Shown piece after piece: positions 20,806-30,335 of a DNA stretch of 64,000 bases; positions within the stretch are counted from its first letter, which is position 1, and the number at the start of each line of letters is the position of its first letter. The notes below the pieces were generated by a model that saw only the letters and a list, made by a program, of their open reading frames with translations, did not search any database and was not told the DNA's origin. The stretch is from Methylococcaceae bacterium (GTDB lineage Bacteria > Pseudomonadota > Gammaproteobacteria > Methylococcales > Methylomonadaceae). The stretch covers positions 682,001 through 746,000 of the forward strand of contig JADKAL010000014.1 in NCBI GenBank assembly GCA_016715325.1, read 5' to 3'. A program made the position numbers and the translations under genes.

Positions 20806-21500
20806 ATGCCGACAGTTTTAGTTACAGGTGCAAACAGAGGAATAGGTTTTCAATTCTGTAAAAAATATTCCGAATATGGATGGAAAGTGATCGCTTGTTG
20901 TCGACGTCCCGATCAATCGCACGACTTAAACGCCGTAGCCAAAAGCTTCGATAATCTTGTGGTTGAATCGCTAGATATTTCCTTATTCGAGCAGGTCGAT
21001 AAATTAGCCATCAAGCTGTCAGGGATGCCGGTCGATATTTTGATCAACAATGCAGGAGTGTATGACGATAACCGGATGAATGGTTTTGGACGATTGGACT
21101 ACGCTAAATGGTTAAATAGTTTAAACATAAACACGCTTGGACCGGTAAAGCTGGCGGAGGCTTTTTTACCGCATATTATACAGAGTGAGAAAAAATTGAT
21201 TGTTAACATTAGTAGTTTGATGGGAAGTATCTCTGATAATAGCAGTGGCGGCAGTATTCTTTACCGATCAAGCAAGGCGGCATTAAATGCGGCTATGAAA
21301 TCTTTATCGATAGATTTAAAGGATCAAGGTGTCGGTGCGTTGATTCTTCATCCTGGATGGGTGAAACCGATATGGGTGGAGCAAGCGCTTTAATCGGCAC
21401 GAGAACGAGTGTGGACGGAATGTGTTCGGTTATCGAGAATTTTAAGTTGGCGCAAACAGGTTCTTTTTTTAGATACGATGGTGAGTTGTTACCTTGGTAG
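20806..21500 (+). CDS. Short-chain dehydrogenase/reductase, broken by a one-base frameshift
   Basis: This is an NAD(P)-dependent SDR. It has the nucleotide motif TGANRGIGFQF near residue 7, the NNAG motif (ILINNAGVYDD), an active-site serine in NISSLMGSISDN and the YRSSKAALN motif with catalytic Tyr and Lys. The first frame stops at 21393 after HPGWVKPIWVEQAL. One extra A in the AAA run at 21364-21366 restores HPGWVKTDMGGASALIGTRT and a normal SDR tail ending at the TAG at 21498-21500, about 231 residues. It resembles carbonyl-reductase-like SDRs (C factor/YciK type); the substrate is unknown. It is divergent from the CDGSH gene. Confidence 0.85.
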
Positions 21501-21536
21501 AGACAAAATTAGTTGCTTCCCTTTTCGAATACAATG

Positions 21537-22226
21537 CTACTCCATCAGTTTTTTCAAAAAAGGGATAGTCAGTTTTCGCTGAGCAGCTAAAGATGCCGAA
21601 TCCAGTTCCTCTAACATCTTCCATAACGACGCTAGCTTTCTGTCGTAATGAGATAGCAGATATTGTGCGGTTTTTGGAGAAATTTCGAAACCTTTTTGCT
21701 TTGCCTTGTACGATAAAGCAGCCATTTTATCGGCATCGTCGAATGGTTTAATTTTTAAACTTAATCCCCAATTAATGCGGGAGTGCAGGTCCGGCAATTT
21801 AAAGGACAGGACATTCGGAGCAGAAACTGCTGAAACCAACAGTCTGCGATTCCGGTCGCGAAATTGATTAAAAAAGTTAAAGAATGCCAGCTCCCATTCT
21901 TCATTACGTTCTAAAAAATCGATATTATCCACACATACGATATCGAAGTTTTCAAGCCCCGTTAGTAAGTCCGGATCATGTGACAATGGTTTTGTAAGTT
22001 CTATGTAAAAAGAACTGAGGCCATTTTGATTGGCTTCGTGGCAGCAAGCATGTAATAAGTGGGTTTTTCCGTAGCCTTTATTTCCGTACAGGTAGATAAA
22101 TTCTTCGCCAGATCCAGATGAAAACCTTTTCAGGTGATCAATGATTTCTTGATTGGTGCCGGGAAAATAGTCATCGAATTTGTGATCGTCCCTAAAATCG
22201 AATTTTATAGGTAGTTGTTCCGCCAT
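21537..22226 (-). CDS. hda: DnaA regulatory inactivator Hda
   Basis: Hda, bound to the DNA-loaded sliding clamp, stimulates hydrolysis of ATP-DnaA and so prevents re-initiation. The 229-residue protein has the clamp-binding hexapeptide-like EQLPIKF at residues 3-9, a Walker A variant GNKGYGKTHLLHA, Walker B FDIVCVDNIDFL, and the DnaA-type sensor region LPDLHSRINWGLSLKI. Length is typical. It is last in the wrbA-DUF2069-hda group, an order seen in other gammaproteobacteria. Confidence 0.92.
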   Translation of the reverse strand: MAEQLPIKFDFRDDHKFDDYFPGTNQEIIDHLKRFSSGSGEEFIYLYGNKGYGKTHLLHACCHEANQNGLSSFYIELTKPLSHDPDLLTGLENFDIVCVDNIDFLERNEEWELAFFNFFNQFRDRNRRLLVSAVSAPNVLSFKLPDLHSRINWGLSLKIKPFDDADKMAALSYKAKQKGFEISPKTAQYLLSHYDRKLASLWKMLEELDSASLAAQRKLTIPFLKKLME

Positions 22227-22228
22227 GC

Positions 22229-23549
<1,321 letters not shown>

Positions 23550-23638
23550 AACAATGACTCTTAAATGAAACTAAATTAAGAACAAGCATAAATATCAGCG
23601 TTTATAATAACATTCTTACTTAAAATCGGTTTTTTATA

Positions 23639-24523
23639 ATGGCGATAACGATTACAAAACAATTTCTGCTAGATCGCGCATTACAATACAGCTTGTTAGC
23701 AAGACTGAATAAACCCATCGGCATATTCATTTTGCTTTGGCCGACGTTATGGGCGTTATGGATAGCGGGGGAAGGGTCGCCTAATTCGCTGGTATTATTT
23801 GTTTTTACCCTGGGTGTTGTGTTGATGCGATCGGCGGGGTGCGTTATTAATGACTACGCCGACCGCGATTTCGATCCTCACGTTGAACGAACTAAGTTTA
23901 GGCCGATTGCGTCTGGCAAGGTTACATCTAAAGAAGCGTTAGCGGTTTTTGTAGTCCTCAGTTTATGCGCCTTCGGCTTGGTGTTGTTGCTGAATAGTTA
24001 TACGATCTTATTATCGTTTGTCGGCGCATTTTTGGCAGCCAGCTATCCGTTTATGAAGCGATACACACACTTGCCGCAAGCTTACCTCGGTATAGCCTTT
24101 GGATGGGCAGTGCCGATGGCTTTCGCGGCCCAGCAGAATACGATTCCTAATGTGGCATGGGTCTTGTACCTAGCTGTTATGTTATGGGCACTTGTATACG
24201 ACACAATGTATGCGATGGTCGATAAAGAAGATGATTTAAAGATCGGCGTGAAATCCACTGCGATTCTGTTTGGAGATTATGATCGCCAAGTGATGGCTAT
24301 CCTGCAAATAATCATTATGCTTTTATTAATAGCAACCGGTTTACTGCAAAAGATGGGAGTATTTTATTTTCTGGGTTTGACAATTGCTTCTGGATTTTTT
24401 GTTTATCAACAGAAATTGATATTTAATCGTGATAAAGCGCTCTGTTTTAAAGCCTTTTTAAATAACAACTGGTTTGGCGCAGCCGTTTTTGTCGGAATAT
24501 TTTTGGATTATATGACCTCTTAA
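23639..24523 (+). CDS. ubiA: 4-hydroxybenzoate octaprenyltransferase
   Basis: UbiA attaches the polyprenyl chain to 4-hydroxybenzoate in ubiquinone synthesis in the inner membrane. The 294-residue protein has the first aspartate-rich motif [19 protein letters not shown], which binds Mg-diphosphate, and the second motif [13 protein letters not shown], with about eight hydrophobic segments including [14 protein letters not shown] and AVPMAFAAQ. It is divergent from the arsC gene by 89 bases; chorismate lyase (ubiC) is not next to it. Confidence 0.93.
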   Translation: MAITITKQFLLDRALQYSLLARLNKPIGIFILLWPTLWALWIAGEGSPNSLVLFVFTLGVVLMRSAGCVINDYADRDFDPHVERTKFRPIASGKVTSKEALAVFVVLSLCAFGLVLLLNSYTILLSFVGAFLAASYPFMKRYTHLPQAYLGIAFGWAVPMAFAAQQNTIPNVAWVLYLAVMLWALVYDTMYAMVDKEDDLKIGVKSTAILFGDYDRQVMAILQIIIMLLLIATGLLQKMGVFYFLGLTIASGFFVYQQKLIFNRDKALCFKAFLNNNWFGAAVFVGIFLDYMTS

Positions 24524-24546
24524 CCTGACCAAATAAATGGTAAGAT

Positions 24547-24573
24547 CCGCCTCACCATAAAGAGGTGAGGCGG
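24547..24573. terminator. Hairpin between the convergent ubiA and oxidase genes
   Basis: CCGCCTCACC (24547-24556) and GGTGAGGCGG (24564-24573) form a perfect 10-base-pair GC-rich stem with a 7-base loop. It lies 24 bases after the ubiA stop and 12 bases past the stop of the minus-strand oxidase gene. No run of T follows on either strand, so it may act as a weak terminator or transcript-end stabiliser. Confidence 0.6.
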
Positions 24574-24584
24574 AAAGAAGGCCG

Positions 24585-26090
24585 TCAATCTTGTAAGTGT
24601 ATTAATTTAGAAATCGACGGTACGCCATTCTGATCGAAAATAAACATCATGTAATAGCCCGGCGGCGCTATATTTCTGTTTGTAGGGCCGACAACATTGA
24701 CGGTATTCGGGTCGCCCGCTACCTGTGTAAAGCTAAGTTCCATAAAACGTTGATCGTTATTCATGGAATGAGTGGCAGAGCCGGATCTAACTAATGTAAC
24801 GCGGCTAATCGGTGTTGCTGAAGTGTAGGTTACATTGAAAGACTGGTTCCAAACTAATGAATCGGGGGCTAAATCAATCGTCGGGCGATCAGCCGGTAGG
24901 CCGGAACCGTCGTTTTTATAGAGATAAGGCGGGTAATATATTTCCGCATTCTTATTCTTAATCGGGCCCGGGGCGCCGCCTCCGCCGGTTAATACCGTTG
25001 CGTCAGGTAACAGCAACGCATTGGAGTGATACAGCCGAGGGATCGTTGAGTTTGCCGTTATTGTCCATTGTTCGGTTGCTGGATTCCAAATTTCAGTATT
25101 GTAAGCAACGCCAATAAGTTGGTTGCCGAAATCGGAACCTCCGTTAACAAAGACTTTGCCGTCGGCTAGAACGGTAGCATTCGACCAAAACCTCAATGAA
25201 CTAATACCCGGTACGGTTTTCATTGTAACTGTCGGCGCGTTAAGATCTAAAACAACCGCTTGTTTTTTTGCCCTGATCGATAATATTTTACCCGGTGCAT
25301 ACATGACGCTCGGTAAGCTCCATGCGCCATTCGGCGCCTTTATATTACCTTTAACCAAGCTGCCGTTCCCGGCGGGATCGAGCCAGAAACTTTGTCCGGC
25401 ATGTCCGATAATAAACACTTTGCCGTTTGGCGCCAGATAGCCCCTGGGGTACTTCCATGAAGCGCCGTTGACGCCATAAGCATCGTTGCTTACCGCACCT
25501 GTCAACGATTTAAAACCAACGTTCGGAGTGAAAACCTCGGGTGTTGTCGCGTAGGTCGGTATATCCTTTTCATCGCGTCCTCCCAAGATGACAATATCAC
25601 CGTTAGCCATAGCCACTAAGCTCGGATACCACCGTTTAAAAGCCATCGGTGCGCCGGTCATCGCTACATTGGTCGTGTGGTCGAAAAAATTAGCATCGGC
25701 GATAGAGTAATTGCGTTTATTATTGATTTTTGCATCGCCGCCTAACATGAGCGTTTCACCCGTCGATGAAATGACGGTTTGACCGGCGCAGAAAGTGTCT
25801 GTGTGGATGGCATTGGGCGTAACAATGTGGGCCGAGGCGCCGGTGCCTAAGCTCGGGTTCCATACTGCGTTAACATAACCGCCTTGGACCCCTGCTACGG
25901 TCGAGCCGAAACTTAATACATTGCCGTTCGGCAAAAGCGTTACGTGAATGGGTATAATGGGCCAACTAATGACCGGGCCGAATAAGCCTTTAGTTTCCGC
26001 CTCAGGTCCTGTCGGAATGGTCGACCACCCTTTTGAAACGAAGGCTGAGCTTAAAATCAGCACGGTTAATAAAAGAATAGATTTATTCAT
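24585..26090 (-). CDS. Exported galactose oxidase/glyoxal oxidase-like copper radical oxidase
   Basis: The 501-residue protein starts at the ATG at 26088-26090 (ribosome site GGAGAGAG) with a signal peptide (LLLTVLILSSAFVSKGWS). Kelch-like blades follow (VLSFGSTVAG, TLMLGGDAKI, IVILGGRDEK, VFVNGGSDFG), then a C-terminal DUF1929-type beta domain. The residues that build the copper-radical site are all seen: Cys101 in TDTFCAGQ and Tyr155 in KRWYPS for the thioether pair, Tyr354-His355 in PRLYHSNALLLPD, and His441 in ATHSMNNDQR. Family members oxidise primary alcohols or aldehydes with release of H2O2; the substrate here is unknown. It is a single gene, with a 404-base spacer before pilU. Confidence 0.85.
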   Translation of the reverse strand: MNKSILLLTVLILSSAFVSKGWSTIPTGPEAETKGLFGPVISWPIIPIHVTLLPNGNVLSFGSTVAGVQGGYVNAVWNPSLGTGASAHIVTPNAIHTDTFCAGQTVISSTGETLMLGGDAKINNKRNYSIADANFFDHTTNVAMTGAPMAFKRWYPSLVAMANGDIVILGGRDEKDIPTYATTPEVFTPNVGFKSLTGAVSNDAYGVNGASWKYPRGYLAPNGKVFIIGHAGQSFWLDPAGNGSLVKGNIKAPNGAWSLPSVMYAPGKILSIRAKKQAVVLDLNAPTVTMKTVPGISSLRFWSNATVLADGKVFVNGGSDFGNQLIGVAYNTEIWNPATEQWTITANSTIPRLYHSNALLLPDATVLTGGGGAPGPIKNKNAEIYYPPYLYKNDGSGLPADRPTIDLAPDSLVWNQSFNVTYTSATPISRVTLVRSGSATHSMNNDQRFMELSFTQVAGDPNTVNVVGPTNRNIAPPGYYMMFIFDQNGVPSISKLIHLQD

Positions 26091-26494
26091 GTTCTCTCTC
26101 CTAGAGCTTTGCGAATACATTGTTGTCATGAAGTGCCGTTTACAAGATTAAAATCGGCTATAAAATTACGCTGCATTAATCCCAAGATTTAAACGTCTGT
26201 TACACTCCGTAGGCTTTAAGCTCCAAATAGCGGTCTTCTACGAGTATCGCTTATTAATCGGTCGGCTATATGACAGATAGCACGAGTGTGTCGGGCAAAT
26301 CTTATTAAACTAAATTTAATAATTTCCCGGTTTCGGTGCAATTGAAACATTCGCAACGGGCATTGTACATAGGTAATAATACCTATATACCTGAGATATA
26401 TTGTGATAATTGTTAGTTATTTTAAGCGTAAATCTTCAAATTCCGGTCTTATCATCTAAAATTCCCTTAACAACTGACTATAAAAAATCTCATT
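26091..26494. promoter_or_regulatory. Divergent intergenic region with an 18-base palindrome
   Basis: The 404 bases between the oxidase gene (minus) and pilU (plus) carry no gene. The clearest structure is a palindrome at 26369-26386, ATAGGTA-ATAA-TACCTAT, followed by more AT-rich sequence (CTATATACC, GATATATTG). Its symmetry and its place about 110 bases before pilU suggest an operator for a dimeric regulator, but no regulator can be named. Confidence 0.4.
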
Positions 26495-27658
26495 ATGGAA
26501 TTTAAAGAATATTTAAAATTGCTGGTTCAAAACGACGGCTCCGATTTGTACCTAACCGTCGATGCGCCCCCGGCGGCGAAATTTCAAGGCACATTAAGAC
26601 CGTTGGAGCCCGTTAAATTAACAAAGGAGCGGCTTAAGGAAATCGCTTATGGTTTGATGGACCCGGATCAGCAAAAAGCTTTCGAACATCAACCCGAGTT
26701 GAATCTTGCTATTCAAGAGCCGGGTATAGGCCGGTTTCGTGTCAATATATTCAAACAACGCAACTGCTTTTCGCTAGTAATCCGTAACATCAAGGTCGAT
26801 ATTCCGAATGCCGATAAACTCGGATTGCCGGAAATATTGAAAAAAGTGATCATGGAGAAGCGCGGCTTGATTCTGTTTGTAGGCGGAACAGGCTCCGGTA
26901 AATCGACATCGCTTGCGGCGTTAATTGATCATCGTAACGCCAATAGCTCCGGCCATATCATTACCATTGAAGATCCGATTGAGTATGTTCATCCTCATAA
27001 ACGGTGCTTGGTTAATCAACGTGAAGTCGGAGTCGATACTCTAAGTTATGAAGATGCGCTCAAGAATACCTTACGGCAAGCTCCCGATGTAATTTTGATC
27101 GGCGAAATCCGCAGCCAGGAAACCATGGAACACGCATTGGCTTTTGCCGAAACCGGGCATCTATGTTTATCGACTTTGCATGCGAATAATTCCAATCAGG
27201 CGTTGGATCGAATTATCAATTTCTTTCCCGAAGAACGGCGTAACCAGTTACTTCTAGATTTGTCGTTGAATTTAAAAGCATTTGTCTCTCAACGCTTAGT
27301 TCCAACGATTGAAGGTAAGCGCACAGCAGCTATCGAAATCTTGCTCGGTACGCAACTGGTCAAAGATTTAATCCAAAAAGGCGACATTCACGCGATAAAA
27401 GAAGCGATGGAAAAATCTGAAAACGTGGGAATGCAAACGTTCGATAGTCACTTACTCAGATTATTCAAAGAAGGCGTCATATCATTAGATGAAGCTTTGG
27501 CAAATTCCGATTCACCCAATAACCTTAAATTAAAAATAAATCTCAGCGAAGGCTTCGGTTCCGCTTCGCCGTCTCGGGGCGGCGATTCATCGAAGAGCGG
27601 GGCAGGCGGATTGTCTTTACAAGCTATCGTAAAAGACGAGGAAAAGACCGGACATTGA
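26495..27658 (+). CDS. pilU: Type IV pilus twitching motility ATPase PilU
   Basis: PilU is a hexameric accessory retraction ATPase that works with PilT on the cytoplasmic side of the type IV pilus. The 387-residue protein has Walker A GGTGSGKSTSLAAL, the Asp box TIEDPIEYVHPHKR, Walker B VILIGEIRSQETM and the His box CLSTLHANNSNQALDRI. The start MEFKEYLKLLVQNDGSDLYL and the Gly/Ser-rich C-terminal extension set it apart from PilT, which is shorter. pilT is not adjacent, unlike in Pseudomonas. Confidence 0.92.
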   Translation: MEFKEYLKLLVQNDGSDLYLTVDAPPAAKFQGTLRPLEPVKLTKERLKEIAYGLMDPDQQKAFEHQPELNLAIQEPGIGRFRVNIFKQRNCFSLVIRNIKVDIPNADKLGLPEILKKVIMEKRGLILFVGGTGSGKSTSLAALIDHRNANSSGHIITIEDPIEYVHPHKRCLVNQREVGVDTLSYEDALKNTLRQAPDVILIGEIRSQETMEHALAFAETGHLCLSTLHANNSNQALDRIINFFPEERRNQLLLDLSLNLKAFVSQRLVPTIEGKRTAAIEILLGTQLVKDLIQKGDIHAIKEAMEKSENVGMQTFDSHLLRLFKEGVISLDEALANSDSPNNLKLKINLSEGFGSASPSRGGDSSKSGAGGLSLQAIVKDEEKTGH

Positions 27659-27794
27659 TTATTATTCAATGTACATGTTCGGTTGAAAAAAATGCCGAAT
27701 TTTGCAATGTTACCGTTTCACCCTTATTCATCTATCGGCGGCGATTTAAGTTATAATTGCCGACTTTGTTAATTCCCTGATTAGACGAACCGAC

Positions 27795-28706
27795 GTGTCC
27801 AACACAAAATTCGATTTATCCACGTTTCAAGGACTTATCCTTGCTTTACAAGACTATTGGGCTGCCCAAGGTTGTATTTTATTGCAGCCCTTGGATATGG
27901 AAGTCGGGGCTGGAACTTTCCATCCTGCGACTTTTTTACGAGCAATAGGGCCGGAACCTTGGAATACTGCGTACGTACAGCCGTCGCGCCGCCCAACCGA
28001 CGGACGTTACGGCGAAAATCCCAACCGTTTGCAGCACTATTATCAGTATCAAGTCGCGTTAAAGCCTTCGCCGGATAACATCCAGGAGCTTTATCTCGGC
28101 TCTCTGCGCCAGTTAGGCTTCGATTTACTGGAACACGATATTCGATTTGTGGAAGATAATTGGGAATCACCGACGTTAGGTGCGTGGGGATTGGGTTGGG
28201 AAGTGTGGTTGAACGGTATGGAAGTCACCCAGTTTACGTACTTCCAGCAAGTCGGCGGTTTGGAATGCCGGCCGGTCACGGGCGAAATTACCTACGGTTT
28301 AGAGCGGCTCGCCATGTATTTGCAGGGCGTAAAAAGCGTATTCGATTTGGTATGGACACGCGGCGCGTTCGGCGTGGTCACTTACGGCGATGTTTACCAC
28401 CAAAACGAAGTCGAAATGTCCGCCTTCAATTTCGAACACGCCAACGTCCCGTTTTTGTTCCAATGCTTCGAGCAGTACGAGCAGGAAAGTCAAAAGTTGA
28501 TTGAACTCGGCTTGCCTTTGCCTGCTTATGAAATGGTTCTAAAAGCTTCGCATACCTTCAATTTACTGGATGCCCGCCATGCGATTTCAGTAACGGAACG
28601 CCAACGTTATATTTTAAGGGTTAGGACATTATCAAGGGCGGTTGCCGAAGCGTATTATGCCCGCCGTGAGTCGTTGGGTTTTCCGATGTGCCAAAATAAC
28701 CAATAA
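27795..28706 (+). CDS. glyQ: Glycyl-tRNA synthetase alpha subunit
   Basis: GlyQ is the catalytic class II subunit of the alpha2beta2 glycyl-tRNA synthetase. The 303-residue product carries [20 protein letters not shown], the class II motif 2 block [20 protein letters not shown] and [20 protein letters not shown], and ends [16 protein letters not shown] start is used (27795), with no in-frame ATG that keeps the [10 protein letters not shown] start. Unusually, its partner glyS is 1.6 kb away, separated by two unrelated genes. Confidence 0.97.
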   Translation: MSNTKFDLSTFQGLILALQDYWAAQGCILLQPLDMEVGAGTFHPATFLRAIGPEPWNTAYVQPSRRPTDGRYGENPNRLQHYYQYQVALKPSPDNIQELYLGSLRQLGFDLLEHDIRFVEDNWESPTLGAWGLGWEVWLNGMEVTQFTYFQQVGGLECRPVTGEITYGLERLAMYLQGVKSVFDLVWTRGAFGVVTYGDVYHQNEVEMSAFNFEHANVPFLFQCFEQYEQESQKLIELGLPLPAYEMVLKASHTFNLLDARHAISVTERQRYILRVRTLSRAVAEAYYARRESLGFPMCQNNQ

Positions 28707-28714
28707 ATTCTTCG

Positions 28715-29803
28715 ATGTTAAAAAGACTGTACGTCCACAATTATAAATGTTTGGTTAATTTTGAAATTAACTTTGACAAGGATATTAGTCTTTTTTTGGG
28801 GGCGAATGGGTCGGGGAAATCGACGGTTTTTGAGGTTTTGAACAAATTACGAAGAATTATTGTTGATGAGGAAAAAGTTGATAATGTTTTTGACATTAAA
28901 GATATGTCTCGTTGGTTAAAACCTAGTAGAACAGAGAAAACAGAAGTTCAATTTGAACTAGATATAGAAGGCATTGAGGGATTTTATAAATATTTTTTAG
29001 TTGTTCAATTTTGGGCATTAACCAAAGAGATTAAAGTCCAAGAAGAATCTTTTAGTGTTGATGATAAATTAATTGTTAAATCTAAAAATGAAAAAACAAT
29101 AGTACTTGACAATACGGAACTACCGTTTGAAAACTCGCGATCCTGTATGCGTTATTTATCTTACGATCCTTTTCTTGCTGTTCTTCGTTCTTTTTTTATT
29201 GTTCGTATTAACCCTTACGATATGGTCTCTACCTTTAACAAAGTTAATGTTGAAGTTAAATCAGATTTTTCAAATTATGCCGAATGGTTTGCTCATCTAA
29301 ATGAAAAGAGTAGGAGAGAAATATCAATTTTTGAAAAAGCCATGCGAGATATTCTTCCAGGTTTTGATTACTTTAGGATTCTACTTGCTGGGCAAGCCAA
29401 GGTATTGCAAGTAGAATTTGAAAATACCGCTAATAAAAAAGAAGCAATTACATATGATTTTGACGAACTCTCAGAGGGTCAAAAAGTATTAATTGTTCTT
29501 TACGCCTTAGTTTATTGCGCACCTGAAAATTCGTTGATTTGTATTGACGAACCTGAAAACTTCTTAGCATTACCGGAAATCCAGCCTTGGTTTGATACGC
29601 TATACGACCAATGCACCGAAAGAGGATTACAAGCCATTCTTATTTCCCATCATCCTAAAATTATCAACTTGCTGGCAAACGATTCGGGTTATTGGTTTAG
29701 TCGGGAAAGTAATTTAACCCGGTTACAAAAAATTAGCGCGGAAAATGAAAGCGGGCTTTCTATTGCAGAGTTAATCGAGCGCGGTTGGATTGATGAACAC
29801 TAG
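28715..29803 (+). CDS. AAA/ABC-type ATPase of the OLD/RecF-like class (putative defence protein)
   Basis: A 362-residue ATPase of the SMC/RecF/OLD-like group. It begins LKRLYVHNYKCLVNFEINF and has Walker A GANGSGKST at residues 29-37, the ABC signature-like DELSEGQKVLIVLYAL, Walker B SLICIDEPENFLALPEI and an H-loop ILISHHPKI. There is no long coiled coil, so it is not SbcC or SMC. It overlaps the next gene, a TOPRIM-like protein, by 14 bases; ATPase plus TOPRIM pairs are typical of OLD-type and PARIS-like defence modules, which is inference here. The gene is visibly AT-richer than glyQ and glyS on either side, a sign of acquisition. Start ATG is 8 bases after the glyQ stop. Confidence 0.8.
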   Translation: MLKRLYVHNYKCLVNFEINFDKDISLFLGANGSGKSTVFEVLNKLRRIIVDEEKVDNVFDIKDMSRWLKPSRTEKTEVQFELDIEGIEGFYKYFLVVQFWALTKEIKVQEESFSVDDKLIVKSKNEKTIVLDNTELPFENSRSCMRYLSYDPFLAVLRSFFIVRINPYDMVSTFNKVNVEVKSDFSNYAEWFAHLNEKSRREISIFEKAMRDILPGFDYFRILLAGQAKVLQVEFENTANKKEAITYDFDELSEGQKVLIVLYALVYCAPENSLICIDEPENFLALPEIQPWFDTLYDQCTERGLQAILISHHPKIINLLANDSGYWFSRESNLTRLQKISAENESGLSIAELIERGWIDEH

Positions 29804-30329
29804 CGCTCAAGTTTTTATTTTGTGCGAGGATACTGTTCATTATCATTTTGCCAGAAAATATTTTGAGTTACTGGGATTTGATAAGCGGAAAATTCGTGGA
29901 GATTATAATCCTAGAGGGAGAAGTTCGGGTTCGGGTGCCGTTTTTGTTCAAACTCACTATGAAAAAGAAGTTAAAGCTTTTAAAAGTAAAAATTATTTAG
30001 AGCGTATTTTAATCATCATAATTGACGATGATACTAAAGATAATGCTAATAATTTATATCAAAAATATAATCCATTACCGAATGAAGCTATTTTAATATT
30101 TTCGCCAGTTCGAAATATCGAGTCTTGGTTTTGTTATATCGACGATGGTAATGCTATCATCGAAGACAAAGATAATAACGGAAATGTTCCCGATTATAAA
30201 TCTCGATACAGAAATTCAAAACCAACAGCCTTTGCTAAAAAGTTAAAAAATGAAATCTGCCTGAACGGTTTGCCTGAGAATGCGCCGTCTTCATTACATC
30301 GTGCTTGCAGTGAATTAGATCGTCTTTAA
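29790..30329 (+). CDS. TOPRIM-like protein paired with the ATPase (putative defence effector)
   Basis: The 179-residue protein is not a family I can name with certainty. Its beginning, QVFILCEDTVHYHFARKYF, and the central RILIIIIDDDTKDN strand resemble a TOPRIM fold: Glu13 and Asp79/Asp81 are in the right order and context for the metal-binding E...DxD residues of OLD-type nucleases and DUF4276/DUF4435-like proteins. A PVRNIESWFCY segment follows. It overlaps the ATPase by 14 bases, so the two are coupled, and ends 6 bases before glyS. AT-rich like its partner. Confidence 0.65.
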   Translation: MMNTSAQVFILCEDTVHYHFARKYFELLGFDKRKIRGDYNPRGRSSGSGAVFVQTHYEKEVKAFKSKNYLERILIIIIDDDTKDNANNLYQKYNPLPNEAILIFSPVRNIESWFCYIDDGNAIIEDKDNNGNVPDYKSRYRNSKPTAFAKKLKNEICLNGLPENAPSSLHRACSELDRL

Positions 30330-30335
30330 ATTAAA

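Noticed and set aside
28160..28504. Plus-strand frame of 114 codons inside glyQ and several minus-strand frames there
   Set aside because: All overlap the well-conserved glyQ and show arginine-rich, unnatural composition typical of shadow frames.
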